Below are positions 44,860-54,087 of a stretch of DNA of 64,000 nt, in pieces. The notes below the pieces were generated by a model. The model was not told where the DNA came from and ran no database searches. It worked only from the letters and a program-made list of their open reading frames with translations. Source of the stretch: CAXXXW01 sp963665555 (lineage in GTDB: Bacteria > Pseudomonadota > Alphaproteobacteria > Thalassobaculales > Thalassobaculaceae); assembly GCA_963665555.2 (NCBI GenBank), contig OY762308.1:124001-188000 (forward strand). The letters are read 5' to 3'. The number at the start of each line of letters is the position of its first letter. The first letter of the stretch is position 1. A program made the position numbers and the translations under genes.

Positions 44860-46173
44860 ATGAAACTCAAGAGACTTGGACTGGGGGCCGTCACGGTCCT
44901 CGGCCTGGCCCACATGGCGGCGGCCGACGCGGTCCTCGCGGCCGAGGAGCTGTTCCTGCCGGGCCTGGTGTACCGCACCGGCGCCTACGCGCCGAACGGC
45001 ATCCCCTTCGCCAACGGCTTCAAGGACTACGTCACGCTGGTCAACGAGCGCGACGGCGGCGTCAACGGCGTGCCGCTGATCTACGAGGAGTGCGAGACCG
45101 GCTACAACACCAAGGTCGGCGTCGAGTGCTACGAGAAGATGAAGGGGCGCAACCCCGTCACCGTCGTGCCGAACTCGACCGGCATCACCTACCAGCTGAT
45201 CCCGAAGATCACCGAGGCCGGCATCCCGCTGCTCACCATGGGCTACGGGCGCACCTCGGCGGCGGTCGGCTCGGTCTTCCCGTGGGTGTTCAACTTCCCG
45301 GCCACCTACTGGTCGCAGGCGACGGCGGTGATCCGCTTCATCGGCGAGAACGAGGGCGGCCTCGACAACCTCGCGGGCAAGAAGATCGTCCACATCTACC
45401 ACAACTCCGCCTACGGCAAGGAAGCCAACCCGACGCTGGAGGCGCTGGCCGAGAAGTACGGCTTCCAGCTCACCCTGCTCGCCGTCGACCATCCGGGCCA
45501 GGAGCAGAAGTCGACCTGGCTGCAGATCCGCCGGCTGAAGCCCGACTGGATCTTCATGTCCGGCTGGGGCGTGATGAACCAGGTGGCGGTCAAGGAAGCG
45601 GCCGCGCAGGGCTACCCGATGGACCGCTTCATCGGCAACTGGTGGTCCGGCTCCGAGAACGACGTGCTGCCGTCGGCCGAGGGCGCCAACGGCTACATCG
45701 CCGCCACCTTCCACACGCCGGGCGGCGGCACCAGGCTGCACGACGAGCTGCGCGAGCATGTCTACGGCAAGGGCCTGGGCGCGGGCGAGGTCGATCGGAT
45801 CGGCGAGGTGCTCTACATCCGCGGCCTGTTCAACCACGTGATCGTCGTCGAGGCGATCGGCCGGGCGCAGAAGCATTTCGACGTCAAGGTGCCGAACGGC
45901 GAGCAGATGCGCTGGGCCTACGAGAACATGCACATGACCGCCGCCGACTGGGAGCGCATCGGCCTCGACGGCTTCCCGGAGATGAAGGTCACCTGCGACG
46001 ACCACGAGGGCGGCCATCCGGTGATGTTCCAGCAGTGGGACGCGGGCGCCGGCCAGTGGAAGGTCATCAGCGGCTGGATCCCGGTGATGACGGACCTCGT
46101 GCGCCCGATGATGGAGGCCGACGCGGCCAAGTTCGCGGCGGAGAACAACATCACGCCGCGCGACTGCGGCTGA
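44860..46173 (+). CDS. Liv-type ABC transporter substrate-binding protein
   Basis: 437 residues. A signal peptide with a basic start (MKLKRLG), a hydrophobic core and likely cleavage after VLA near residue 27 points to the periplasm. The type I periplasmic binding fold shows VNERDGGVNGVPL, then YEECETGYNTKVGVECYE, in which two cysteines may pair. The ligand is not predictable; this clade often binds organic acids or aromatics rather than amino acids. SD aaggagg at 44848-44854. Confidence 0.92.
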   Translation: MKLKRLGLGAVTVLGLAHMAAADAVLAAEELFLPGLVYRTGAYAPNGIPFANGFKDYVTLVNERDGGVNGVPLIYEECETGYNTKVGVECYEKMKGRNPVTVVPNSTGITYQLIPKITEAGIPLLTMGYGRTSAAVGSVFPWVFNFPATYWSQATAVIRFIGENEGGLDNLAGKKIVHIYHNSAYGKEANPTLEALAEKYGFQLTLLAVDHPGQEQKSTWLQIRRLKPDWIFMSGWGVMNQVAVKEAAAQGYPMDRFIGNWWSGSENDVLPSAEGANGYIAATFHTPGGGTRLHDELREHVYGKGLGAGEVDRIGEVLYIRGLFNHVIVVEAIGRAQKHFDVKVPNGEQMRWAYENMHMTAADWERIGLDGFPEMKVTCDDHEGGHPVMFQQWDAGAGQWKVISGWIPVMTDLVRPMMEADAAKFAAENNITPRDCG

Positions 46174-46253
46174 CAAGCGCGGCCGGGGAACGGTCCCCGG
46201 GCGGATTCGACGAGGCCGGGCGCGTCCCGGCGGACGGAACAAGGACGCTGGAC

Positions 46254-47066
46254 GTGGACGGCAAGGCGAATCTGCTCACGGTCAACAACATCGAGGTGAT
46301 CTACGACCACGTGATCCTCGTGTTGAAGGGCGTGTCGCTGGAAGTGGCCGAGGGGGGCGTGGTCGCCCTCCTCGGCGCCAACGGCGCCGGCAAGACGACG
46401 ACCCTGAAGGCGGTCTCCAACCTGCTCGGCACCGAGCGGGGGGAGGTCACCAAGGGGTCGATCGTCTACCGGGACCGGGAGGTCCAGGCGCTCACGCCGA
46501 GCGACCTGGTGAAGAGCGGCGTCATCCAGGTGATGGAGGGGCGCCACTGTTTCGAGCACCTGACGGTCGAGGAGAACCTGCTCACCGGGGCCTACACCAG
46601 GGGCGGCGACCGCAAGGGCATCGCCGAGGACCTGGAGATGGTCTACGGCTACTTCCCCCGGCTGAAGGAGCGGCGCGGCGCGCTGGCCGGCTACATCTCC
46701 GGCGGCGAGCAGCAGATGACGGCGATCGGCCGCGCGCTGATGGCCCGGCCCCGGCTGATGCTGCTGGACGAGCCGTCGATGGGGCTGGCGCCGCAGCTGG
46801 TGGAGGAGATTTTCGGCATCGTCGCCCGCCTCAACAGCGAGCGCGGCGTCTCGATCCTGCTGGCGGAGCAGAACGCCGCCTTCGCCCTGCGCTACGCCGA
46901 CAGCGGCTACATCCTGGAGAACGGCCGCGTGGTGATGGAGGGCGACGCCAAAACCCTCGCCGAGAACGAGGATGTGAAGGAGTTCTACCTCGGCATCAGC
47001 CAGGGCGACAAGAAGAGCTTCAAGGACGTGAAACACTACCGCCGGCGCAAGCGCTGGCTCGGCTGA
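46254..47066 (+). CDS. Liv-type ABC transporter ATPase, LivF-type
   Basis: 270 residues from GTG 46254 (the frame is open upstream, but no better start with an SD is seen). Walker A LLGANGAGKTTTLK, signature SGGEQQM and Walker B MLLDEPSMGL. It has a basic C-terminal tail (HYRRRKRWLG). It completes the importer: two ATPases, two permeases and one binding protein. Confidence 0.92.
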   Translation: MDGKANLLTVNNIEVIYDHVILVLKGVSLEVAEGGVVALLGANGAGKTTTLKAVSNLLGTERGEVTKGSIVYRDREVQALTPSDLVKSGVIQVMEGRHCFEHLTVEENLLTGAYTRGGDRKGIAEDLEMVYGYFPRLKERRGALAGYISGGEQQMTAIGRALMARPRLMLLDEPSMGLAPQLVEEIFGIVARLNSERGVSILLAEQNAAFALRYADSGYILENGRVVMEGDAKTLAENEDVKEFYLGISQGDKKSFKDVKHYRRRKRWLG

Positions 47067-47081
47067 GGGCGCCGCCCCGGC

Positions 47082-47822
47082 TCACGTCTCCGCGCCGCCG
47101 TTGCAGGCGATCATCTGGCCGTTCACGTAAGCGCCGCCTTCCGACGCCAGGAAGCCGGCCAGCGCCGCGATCTCCTCGACGCGCCCCAGCCGCCCCGCCG
47201 GCACGCGCGGGACCATCGAAAGCAGGTGCTCGCGCTGCGCCGCGTCGCCGGCCGTGTCGATCGGCCCCGGCGAGATCGCGTTGACCGTCACCCCGGCCGG
47301 GCCGAACTCCTTGGCCAGCGCCTTCGTCAGGCCCCACACGCCGTGCTTCGCCGCCGAGACCGGCGCGCGCCCGCTGTAGCCGTGGATCGCGTTCATCCCC
47401 GTCAGGTTGACGATCCGCCCCCAGCCCCGCGCGACCATCCCGCCGGCGAAGGCCCGGCAGGCGTGGAACGCGGCGTCGAGATCGACCGCCATCACGCGCC
47501 GCCACTCCTCGTCCGTCGTCTCCAGGAACGGCTTCGACGGCCGGATCGCGGCGTTGTTCACCAGGATGTCGATCGCGCCGAACCGGCCGAGCGCCTGGGC
47601 CGCCATCGCCGCCGTCTCCCGCGGCGATCCGACATCGCCCATCAGGACCAGCGCCTCGACGCCGCGCGCGCGGACCTCCGCCGCCGCGTCCTCGCAGGCG
47701 CCGCGGTCCGTCGCGCCGTTCAGCGCCACGTTCGCGCCCGAGGCGGCGAGGTCGAGCGCGATGGCGCGGCCGATGTTCTTGCCGGCGCCGGTGACGAAGG
47801 CGGTCTTGCCGGAGAGGCCCAT
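47082..47822 (-). CDS. SDR family oxidoreductase, atypical catalytic site
   Basis: 246 residues. The NAD(P) motif TGAGKNIGRAIA and NNAAIRP mark a classical short-chain dehydrogenase. The catalytic YxxxK reads APVSAAKHG: Lys is kept, but the Tyr position is Val, and the Ser region (usually SS) is LTGMN. Typical reduction or oxidation may therefore be impaired or use another residue. It ends 15 bp after the converging ABC ATPase gene and is divergent from the E1 pair. Confidence 0.85.
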   Translation of the reverse strand: MGLSGKTAFVTGAGKNIGRAIALDLAASGANVALNGATDRGACEDAAAEVRARGVEALVLMGDVGSPRETAAMAAQALGRFGAIDILVNNAAIRPSKPFLETTDEEWRRVMAVDLDAAFHACRAFAGGMVARGWGRIVNLTGMNAIHGYSGRAPVSAAKHGVWGLTKALAKEFGPAGVTVNAISPGPIDTAGDAAQREHLLSMVPRVPAGRLGRVEEIAALAGFLASEGGAYVNGQMIACNGGAET

Positions 47823-47969
47823 GGCCGTCGCTCCCTTCCCTGTCGCGGGACGGCGATGATGACACGCCCGGCCGCGATGGGATAGGCTGCGCGCGACCGG
47901 GCGGGCGGGAAGGGGCGCCCGCCGGGGCCGGCCCGTCCGCCGGCGCATCTGTCCGCGAGGAGACCGTCC

Positions 47970-48938
47970 ATGGAGATTACGCCCGAAAAGCAGCGCGAGA
48001 TGCTGCGCACGATGCAGACCATCCGGCGCTTCGAGGAGCGCGCCTCGACGGACTATGTCGGCGGCGACATCTACGGCACCGTGCACTGCTATATCGGCGA
48101 GGAGGCGGTGGCGGTGGGCGTGTGCGCGGCCCTCGAACCGGGCGACCAGATCATCAGCACGCATCGCGGCCACGGCCACTGCATCGCCAAGGGGGCCGAC
48201 CTCGACCGCATGATGGCGGAGCTCTACGGCCGCGAGACCGGGTACTGCAAGGGCAAGGGCGGCTCGATGCACATCGCCGACTTCTCGATCGGGATGCTCG
48301 GCGCCAACGGCATCGTCGCGGGCGGCATCCCGATCGTCACCGGCGCCGGGCTGGCGGCGCAGCTGGAGGGCGGGGGCCGGGTCGCCGTGTCCTTCTTCGG
48401 CGACGGCGCCTCGGGGGCCGGGCCGTTCCACGAATCGCTCAACATCGCGGCCGCCTGGAGGCTGCCGATGATCTATGTGTGCGAGAACAACCTCTGGGCC
48501 GTCAACACCTCGGCCGCGAGCGCGCTTTCGGTGCCCGACGTGGCGACCCGCGCCGAGGGCTACGGCATCCCCGGCGTCGCGGTGGACGGCAACGACATTT
48601 TCGCGGTGCACGCGGCGGCGTCGGAGGCGGCCGCGCGCGCCCGCGCCGGCGAGGGGCCGACCCTGATCGAGTGCAAGACCTACCGCCACCGCCGCCACAC
48701 CGAACGCCCGACCCAGCCCGACATCCGCCCCAGGGCGGAGATCGAGGAGTGGCTCGAGAGGGACCCGATCGAAAGGCTGGCGACCCACCTGAAGGGCCAG
48801 CAGGGGCAGCTGACCGACGAGGAGTGGGAGGCGATGGACGCCGAAATCCTCGCGCGGGTCGAGGCGGCGGTCGAATTCGCCAAGGCCAGCCCCTTCCCCG
48901 ACCCGCTCAAGGCCACCGAGGACGTGTTCGCGGCCTGA
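47970..48938 (+). CDS. Thiamine-diphosphate dehydrogenase E1 component, alpha subunit
   Basis: 322 residues. The ThDP motif FFGDGASGAGPFHESLN ends at the conserved Asn region, and YVCENNLWAVNT follows; GKGGSMHIADF is the E1-alpha loop. Members decarboxylate pyruvate, acetoin or branched 2-oxo acids. It is followed by the beta subunit, but E2 and E3 genes are not in the window, so the complex partner is unknown. Length suits the acetoin/pyruvate type. Confidence 0.88.
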   Translation: MEITPEKQREMLRTMQTIRRFEERASTDYVGGDIYGTVHCYIGEEAVAVGVCAALEPGDQIISTHRGHGHCIAKGADLDRMMAELYGRETGYCKGKGGSMHIADFSIGMLGANGIVAGGIPIVTGAGLAAQLEGGGRVAVSFFGDGASGAGPFHESLNIAAAWRLPMIYVCENNLWAVNTSAASALSVPDVATRAEGYGIPGVAVDGNDIFAVHAAASEAAARARAGEGPTLIECKTYRHRRHTERPTQPDIRPRAEIEEWLERDPIERLATHLKGQQGQLTDEEWEAMDAEILARVEAAVEFAKASPFPDPLKATEDVFAA

Positions 48939-48963
48939 GCGCCCGGACGGGAGGAACGACGCG

Positions 48964-49929
48964 ATGACGACGCGCGAGATCAGCTACGCCGACGCCGGCA
49001 TGGAAGCCTTCATCGAGGAGATGGAGCGCGACCCCACGACCTTCCACCTCTCCACCGACGCGCCGCCGCCGCTGGTCGAGCGGTTCGGCGAGGCGCGGGT
49101 GCGCGGCACGCCGATCGCCGAGGGCGCGCTCACCGGCATGGCCATCGGCGCGGCCGGGTCGGGCTTCCGGCCGATCGTCGACTGGCGGATGGTGACCTTC
49201 TCCTTCGTCGCCATGGACCAGGTGGTGAACCAGGCCTCGAAAATCCACTACATGTTCGGCGGGCAGACGAAGTTCCCGATCCTCTACCGCTGCACCGTCG
49301 GCGGCGGCGTGCGGATGGCGGCGCAGCATTCGCAAAGCCCCTATTCGATGTTCATGAACCTCGCCGGGCTGAAGATGATCCTGCCCTCCACGCCCTACGA
49401 CACCAAGGGGCTGCTGAAGACGGCGATCCGCGACGACAACCCGGTGATCTCCTTCGAGTCCACGCGGCTGCTCACGCTGATGGGCGAGGTGCCGGAGGAG
49501 GAGTACACGCTCCCCCTCGGCGTCGCGGACACCAAGCGCGAGGGATCGGACGTGACGATCGTGGCGCTGGCCTGGCTGGTGCACGAGGCGCTGGCGGCGG
49601 CGGAGGCGTTGGAGGCGGAGGGGATTTCGGCCGAGGTGATCGACCCGCGCACGCTGGTCCCGATGGACGTGGAGACGATCCGCGCCTCGGTCCGCAAGAC
49701 CGGCCGGCTGGTGGTCGCCGACGAGGCGGGGCCGACCTGCGGGGCGGCGGGGGAAATCTCCGCGCTCGCGACCGAGGACCCGGCGACCTTCCGCGCGCTC
49801 AAGGCGTCGGTGCGCCGTGTCTGCGCGCTCCAGGTGCCGATCCCCTACAGCCCGACGCTGGAGGACCACGTCTTCCCGGACCGCAACAAGATCGCCGCCG
49901 CCGCCCGCGCCGCGATGGCGGAGGGATAG
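48964..49929 (+). CDS. Thiamine-diphosphate dehydrogenase E1 component, beta subunit
   Basis: 321 residues. The pyrimidine-binding domain has EGALTGMAIGAAGSGFRPIV; the transketolase C-terminal domain holds VIDPRTLVPMDVETI and VADEAGPTCGAAGEI. It pairs with the alpha gene 25 bp upstream in an AcoAB/PdhAB-like heterotetramer. Confidence 0.88.
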   Translation: MTTREISYADAGMEAFIEEMERDPTTFHLSTDAPPPLVERFGEARVRGTPIAEGALTGMAIGAAGSGFRPIVDWRMVTFSFVAMDQVVNQASKIHYMFGGQTKFPILYRCTVGGGVRMAAQHSQSPYSMFMNLAGLKMILPSTPYDTKGLLKTAIRDDNPVISFESTRLLTLMGEVPEEEYTLPLGVADTKREGSDVTIVALAWLVHEALAAAEALEAEGISAEVIDPRTLVPMDVETIRASVRKTGRLVVADEAGPTCGAAGEISALATEDPATFRALKASVRRVCALQVPIPYSPTLEDHVFPDRNKIAAAARAAMAEG

Positions 49930-49978
49930 GCGGGCGGCCGGCCCGCCGCGCGGCGGCGGCCCCGGCGAACGCGGCGCC

Positions 49979-50007
49979 TTCCCACCGCCCCGGTTACCGG
50001 CTATAAA
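49979..50007 (+). promoter_or_regulatory. Predicted fur promoter
   Basis: TTCCCA (49979-49984), 17 bp, TATAAA (50002-50007), 50 bp before the Fur-family start. Confidence 0.5.
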
Positions 50008-50057
50008 CGGGTTCGCGGGGTTCGCCGCGCGCCGAAGCCCGGACAGGAACGACGGCC

Positions 50058-50528
50058 ATGCCGGACGGAGCCATGGACTCCAGGGTCGCCCAGCTCTGCG
50101 TCGAGAAGGGTTTGAAGATGACCGAACCCCGCCGGGTCATCGCGCGGGTGCTTTCGGAATCGCACGACCACCCGGACGTCGAGGCGCTGCACGGCCGGGT
50201 GCGCGAACTCGACCCCTCGATCTCCATCGCCACGGTCTACCGGACGATGAAGCTGTTCGAGGAGACCAACATCGTCACCAAGCGCGATTTCGGCGACGGC
50301 CGCGCGCGCTACGAGGAGACGCAGGGGGAGAACCACCACCACCACCTGATCGACGTGACCAGCGGCGAGGTGGTGGAGTTCCGCAACGAGGAGCTGGAGC
50401 AGCTGAAAATCCGCATCGCGCGCGACCTCGGGTTCGAACTGGTCGATCACCACCTGGAGCTGTTCGGCGTGCCGCTCGGCTCCGGCAAGGGGCGGGCGGC
50501 CGGCGGCTCCGGCGGGGCGGAGGGCTGA
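50058..50528 (+). CDS. fur: Fur family transcriptional regulator (Fur/Mur type)
   Basis: 156 residues. The winged helix contains MTEPRRVIARVLSES and ISIATVYRTMKLFEETNIV; the metal site region is QGENHHHHLIDVTSGEVVEF with further acidic and His residues. No CxxC structural zinc site is present, as in alphaproteobacterial Fur/Mur. It regulates metal genes, iron or manganese being the usual signals. The last 82 bp overlap a convergent MFS gene. Confidence 0.9.
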   Translation: MPDGAMDSRVAQLCVEKGLKMTEPRRVIARVLSESHDHPDVEALHGRVRELDPSISIATVYRTMKLFEETNIVTKRDFGDGRARYEETQGENHHHHLIDVTSGEVVEFRNEELEQLKIRIARDLGFELVDHHLELFGVPLGSGKGRAAGGSGGAEG

Positions 50529-51763
50529 CCGGCGCGTCCGGCCCGGCCCGCGCGGCGCATCCTCATCGCCGCCAGGATCGCCATCAGGTTCACGACATTG
50601 AAGGCGACGCCGACCAGGAAGGCCGGGCTGTAATGGCCGGCGAGGTCGAACACCCAGCCGCCGAGGAACCCGCCCAGCGCCATCCCGACCGTTCCGAACA
50701 GGAACACCACGCCCATCCGCCATCCCGCCCCCTGGGCCGGGAACAACTCCCTGACGGCGAGCGCGTAGGCCGGCACGATCCCGCCGAACACCAGCCCGAA
50801 AAACCCCGACACCAGGTAGAGCGAGGCCTCGGTCCCCGCCACGGCGAACAGTCCGAGCGCGACCGCCTGCGCCGAGGAGCCGATCAGGATGGTCGGCAGC
50901 CCGCCGATCCGGTCCGACACCACGCCGAAGGCCAGCCGGCTGATCGCGCTGCACAGCAGCAGCAGCGAGAGCATCCGCGCGCCCGTCGCCGAGGAGAGGC
51001 CGAGGTCGGAACAGTAGGCGACGAGATGGACCATCGGCATCGCCATGGCGACGCAGCAGCCGAGGATCGCGACGGAGAGGATCGCCAGCGGCGCCGCGTC
51101 CGCCGCCATCCCGGCCGCGCGCCCGGCCCCGGCGCGCCGCGCGCGGGCGCCGGCGGGGGCGGGCGCGTAGCCCGGCGGGCGGCGGCGGAAGGCGAAGGAG
51201 ACCGGCAGCATCGCCAGCACCGCGAAGACGCCGTATTCGCGCCAGGTCTCGCGCCAGCCGAACTCGGCGATCCTCGGCTCGAAGACCAGCGGCCAGCACG
51301 CGCCCGCCAGCGCCTGCCCGCTGGCCACGATGGCGATGGCGAGGCCGCGCCGCCGGTCGAACCAGCGCGTGACGTTGGCGAGCATCGGCGAAAACGCGGT
51401 GCTGGTGCCGCACAGCCCCACCAGCAGGCCGCAGGCGGCGATCAGCGTCCATTTGTCGTCGGCGAAACTGGCGACGAAGACGCCGCCGCCGGTCATCGCG
51501 GCGCCGAGGGTCGCCGGCCAGCGGATGCTCGCGCGGTCGGCCCAGTACCCCATGGCGATGCCGCCGACGCCGGCGCCGACCATCAGCGCCGAATAGGCCA
51601 TCGACGGCGCCCAGCGCGGCCAGCCATGGGCGTCGGCGATCGGCTTCAGGCTTACGATGACGAGGTGCGAGGACCCGTAGGCGACCACCAGGTAGGCGAG
51701 CGAGGCCGCGACCACGAACCAGCCGTGGGGCGTCTCGACACTCCCGCCGCGCCCGTCGGACAT
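50447..51763 (-). CDS. MFS transporter
   Basis: 438 residues and about 12 helices. GYWADRASIRWP after helix 2 and FGVVSDRIGGLP after helix 8 are motif A forms; NVTRWFDRRRGLAIAIVASG again suggests the monocarboxylate/OFA type. The last 27 residues (Pro/Ala-rich) overlap fur on the other strand, so the functional end probably lies near 50530. Substrate unknown. Confidence 0.83.
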   Translation of the reverse strand: MSDGRGGSVETPHGWFVVAASLAYLVVAYGSSHLVIVSLKPIADAHGWPRWAPSMAYSALMVGAGVGGIAMGYWADRASIRWPATLGAAMTGGGVFVASFADDKWTLIAACGLLVGLCGTSTAFSPMLANVTRWFDRRRGLAIAIVASGQALAGACWPLVFEPRIAEFGWRETWREYGVFAVLAMLPVSFAFRRRPPGYAPAPAGARARRAGAGRAAGMAADAAPLAILSVAILGCCVAMAMPMVHLVAYCSDLGLSSATGARMLSLLLLCSAISRLAFGVVSDRIGGLPTILIGSSAQAVALGLFAVAGTEASLYLVSGFFGLVFGGIVPAYALAVRELFPAQGAGWRMGVVFLFGTVGMALGGFLGGWVFDLAGHYSPAFLVGVAFNVVNLMAILAAMRMRRAGRAGRAGQPSAPPEPPAARPLPEPSGTPNSSRW

Positions 51764-51865
51764 GCGCGCTCCCCCCGTCGCGAAACGATCGAAAGCCGCC
51801 GCCGGGCGTCCCGCGCCGCCGACGCATACGCCGCCCGGCCGGCCGCGTCAATCGGCGCGCCGCGG

Positions 51866-51894
51866 TTGACGCCGGGCGCGGGCGCGGCTACATG
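51866..51894 (+). promoter_or_regulatory. rnpB promoter
   Basis: TTGACG (51866-51871), 17 bp, TACATG (51889-51894), placed right before the predicted 5' end of the RNase P RNA. Confidence 0.7.
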
Positions 51895-51898
51895 CGTA

Positions 51899-52309
<411 letters not shown>

Positions 52310-52318
52310 CTCCCGAGC

Positions 52319-52340
52319 AAATAGAACATAAATAGAACAT
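52319..52340 (+). promoter_or_regulatory. Tandem aaatagaacat containing a GAAC-N7-GAAC LexA-type box
   Basis: The 11-mer aaatagaacat occurs twice in a row. This creates GAAC-N7-GAAC at 52324-52338, which on the other strand reads GTTC-N7-GTTC, the alphaproteobacterial SOS box consensus. It lies about 10 bp after rnpB and about 105 bp before the mraZ -35. Confidence 0.5.
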
Positions 52341-52446
52341 AAGAAAATACCGCTCCGTTTCAACGGTTTGCGGGCGGATTCGCCATCCGCGTCGGAGCCG
52401 CGCGCCGCGAATTGAGGCGGAATGCGAACTTTTTTTTGAAAAAGCC

Positions 52447-52474
52447 TTGCCGGACCACGGATTCCCGGTACACT
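52447..52474 (+). promoter_or_regulatory. Predicted mraZ/dcw promoter
   Basis: TTGCCG (52447-52452), 16 bp, TACACT (52469-52474), leaving a leader of about 150 nt before mraZ. Confidence 0.5.
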
Positions 52475-52633
52475 CCATGAATTCCCATACAGGACCATGC
52501 CCGATCCAGGCCGGTCCCGGATGGGAAGGGGAGCCGTTTCGGGGGAACGGGAACCGGAGGATCGGGACGTTCGCCGAAACGGGCAAACGAGGCCCGGCGC
52601 GCCCGCGCGGCCGCCGGGCGGCGCGGGGTCGAA

Positions 52634-53089
52634 ATGGCGGTGTTCCTTTCGACATTCGAGAACAAGGTCGACCGGAAGGGCCGCGTGTCCGTTCCGGCGC
52701 CCTTCCGCGCCGCGCTGGGGTCATCCACCCTCGTGCTCTACCCCTCGCCGAGGCTTGCCTGCATCGAGGGATGCGGCGAGGCCCGGCTCGAACGGATCGT
52801 GGAGTCGATCGACGCGCTGGAAGCCTGGTCGGACGAGGCCGAGGCCCTGCAAACCCTGCTGGCGGACGCCCACTCCCTGGTCGTCGACAGGGACGGGCGC
52901 ATCGTCCTTCCGCCGTCCCTGCGGGAATACGCCGGCATCGGCGAGTCCGCGGTGTTCGTCGGCGCCGGGCGCAGCTTTCGCGTGTGGAATCCGGGAACCC
53001 ACGCGCCCCACCGGGAACGCGGCCTCTCCGAGCGGCGCGAGCGCGGGATCACGCTCGCGATGGCGAGGCCGGGCGGGGGCGTGTCGTGA
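52634..53089 (+). CDS. mraZ: Transcriptional regulator MraZ
   Basis: 151 residues, two SpoVT/AbrB-like repeats: FENKVDRKGRVSVPAPFR near residue 8 and LVVDRDGRIVLPPSLREYAG near 82. MraZ binds repeats in its own promoter and controls the dcw operon. It is the first gene of the cluster and overlaps rsmH by 4 bp. Confidence 0.95.
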   Translation: MAVFLSTFENKVDRKGRVSVPAPFRAALGSSTLVLYPSPRLACIEGCGEARLERIVESIDALEAWSDEAEALQTLLADAHSLVVDRDGRIVLPPSLREYAGIGESAVFVGAGRSFRVWNPGTHAPHRERGLSERRERGITLAMARPGGGVS

Positions 53090-54087
53090 CCTCCGGCGCC
53101 GGGACCGGCGGCGCGCTCCACCTCCCCGTCCTCCCGGGGGAAGTGGTGGACGCGCTCCGGCCCCGGCCCGGAGGAAACTATGTGGACGGCACATTCGGCG
53201 CCGGCGGCCACGCCGCCGCGCTGCTCGAGGCCGCCGATTGCCGCGTGTTCGCCATCGACCGCGATCCCGCCGCCATCGAGCGGGCCCGCGCGCTGGCCCC
53301 GCGCCACGGCGGCCGGCTGGAGCCGATCGACGGCCGGTTCGGCGAGATGGACGCGCTGGTCCGCGCCCGCCACGACGGGCCGGTGGACGGCGTCCTGCTC
53401 GACCTCGGCGTCTCCTCGCCGCAGATCGACGACCCGGCGCGCGGCTTCTCCTTCCTCCGCGACGGCCCGCTGGACATGCGCATGGGCCGGGACGGCCCCA
53501 GCGCCGCCGATGTGGTCGCCGGCGAAAGCGAGGCCGGCCTCGCCGACATCGTTTATCGCTACGGCGAGGAGCGGCACGCGCGCCGCGTCGCAAGGGCGAT
53601 CGTCCGGGCGCGGGCCGAGGCGCCGATCCGCCGCACCGGCCGCCTCGCCGAGATCGTGCGCCGCGCCGTTCCGGCCGCGCGGCGGCCCGGCGCGATAGAC
53701 CCCGCGACGCGCACCTTCCAGGCGCTGCGCATCCATGTGAACGACGAACTGGGCGAACTCGACCGCGGCCTCGCGGCGGCGGAGCGGCTGCTCTCGCCCG
53801 GCGGGCGGCTGGCGGCGATCGCCTTCCACTCGCTGGAGGACCGCCGCGTGAAGGCGTTCCTGCGGGCGCGCCAGGGCCGGGGCGAGGGGCGCTCGCGCCA
53901 CGCGCCGCCCGCGCCGGAGCCGCGCCGGGAGCCGTCCTTCCGCGCCGTCGCGCGCAAGCCCGCGCGTCCGGGCCGGGCCGAGGTCGCGGCCAATCCGAGG
54001 GCGCGCTCCGCCCGGCTGCGGGTGGCGGAGCGCACGGCCGCGCCGGCCTGGAGCGCGCCGCCGGAACGGGCGGAGGACGGGCGATGA
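53086..54087 (+). CDS. rsmH: 16S rRNA (cytosine(1402)-N(4))-methyltransferase
   Basis: 333 residues, GTG start overlapping mraZ. SAM motif YVDGTFGAGGHAAALLE, then LLDLGVSSPQIDDPARGFSF, GPLDMRMG and IAFHSLEDRRVKAF are characteristic. It methylates C1402 of 16S rRNA. The C-terminal 50 residues are Arg/Pro/Ala-rich, as often seen in high-GC relatives. Its end overlaps ftsL. Confidence 0.96.
   Translation: MTSGAGTGGALHLPVLPGEVVDALRPRPGGNYVDGTFGAGGHAAALLEAADCRVFAIDRDPAAIERARALAPRHGGRLEPIDGRFGEMDALVRARHDGPVDGVLLDLGVSSPQIDDPARGFSFLRDGPLDMRMGRDGPSAADVVAGESEAGLADIVYRYGEERHARRVARAIVRARAEAPIRRTGRLAEIVRRAVPAARRPGAIDPATRTFQALRIHVNDELGELDRGLAAAERLLSPGGRLAAIAFHSLEDRRVKAFLRARQGRGEGRSRHAPPAPEPRREPSFRAVARKPARPGRAEVAANPRARSARLRVAERTAAPAWSAPPERAEDGR

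Larger units (their letters stand above)
52310..52633 (+). other. 324-bp intergenic region between rnpB and mraZ
   Basis: No gene is seen. It holds an A/T-rich tandem repeat with a LexA-type box (52319-52340), a GCGGAT...ATCCGC hairpin (about 52373-52389), a run of eight T residues (52430-52437) that may end rnpB transcription, and the mraZ promoter. G-rich GGGAA/GGGGA/GGGAC elements at about 52523-52568 could be MraZ-binding repeats. Confidence 0.6.
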
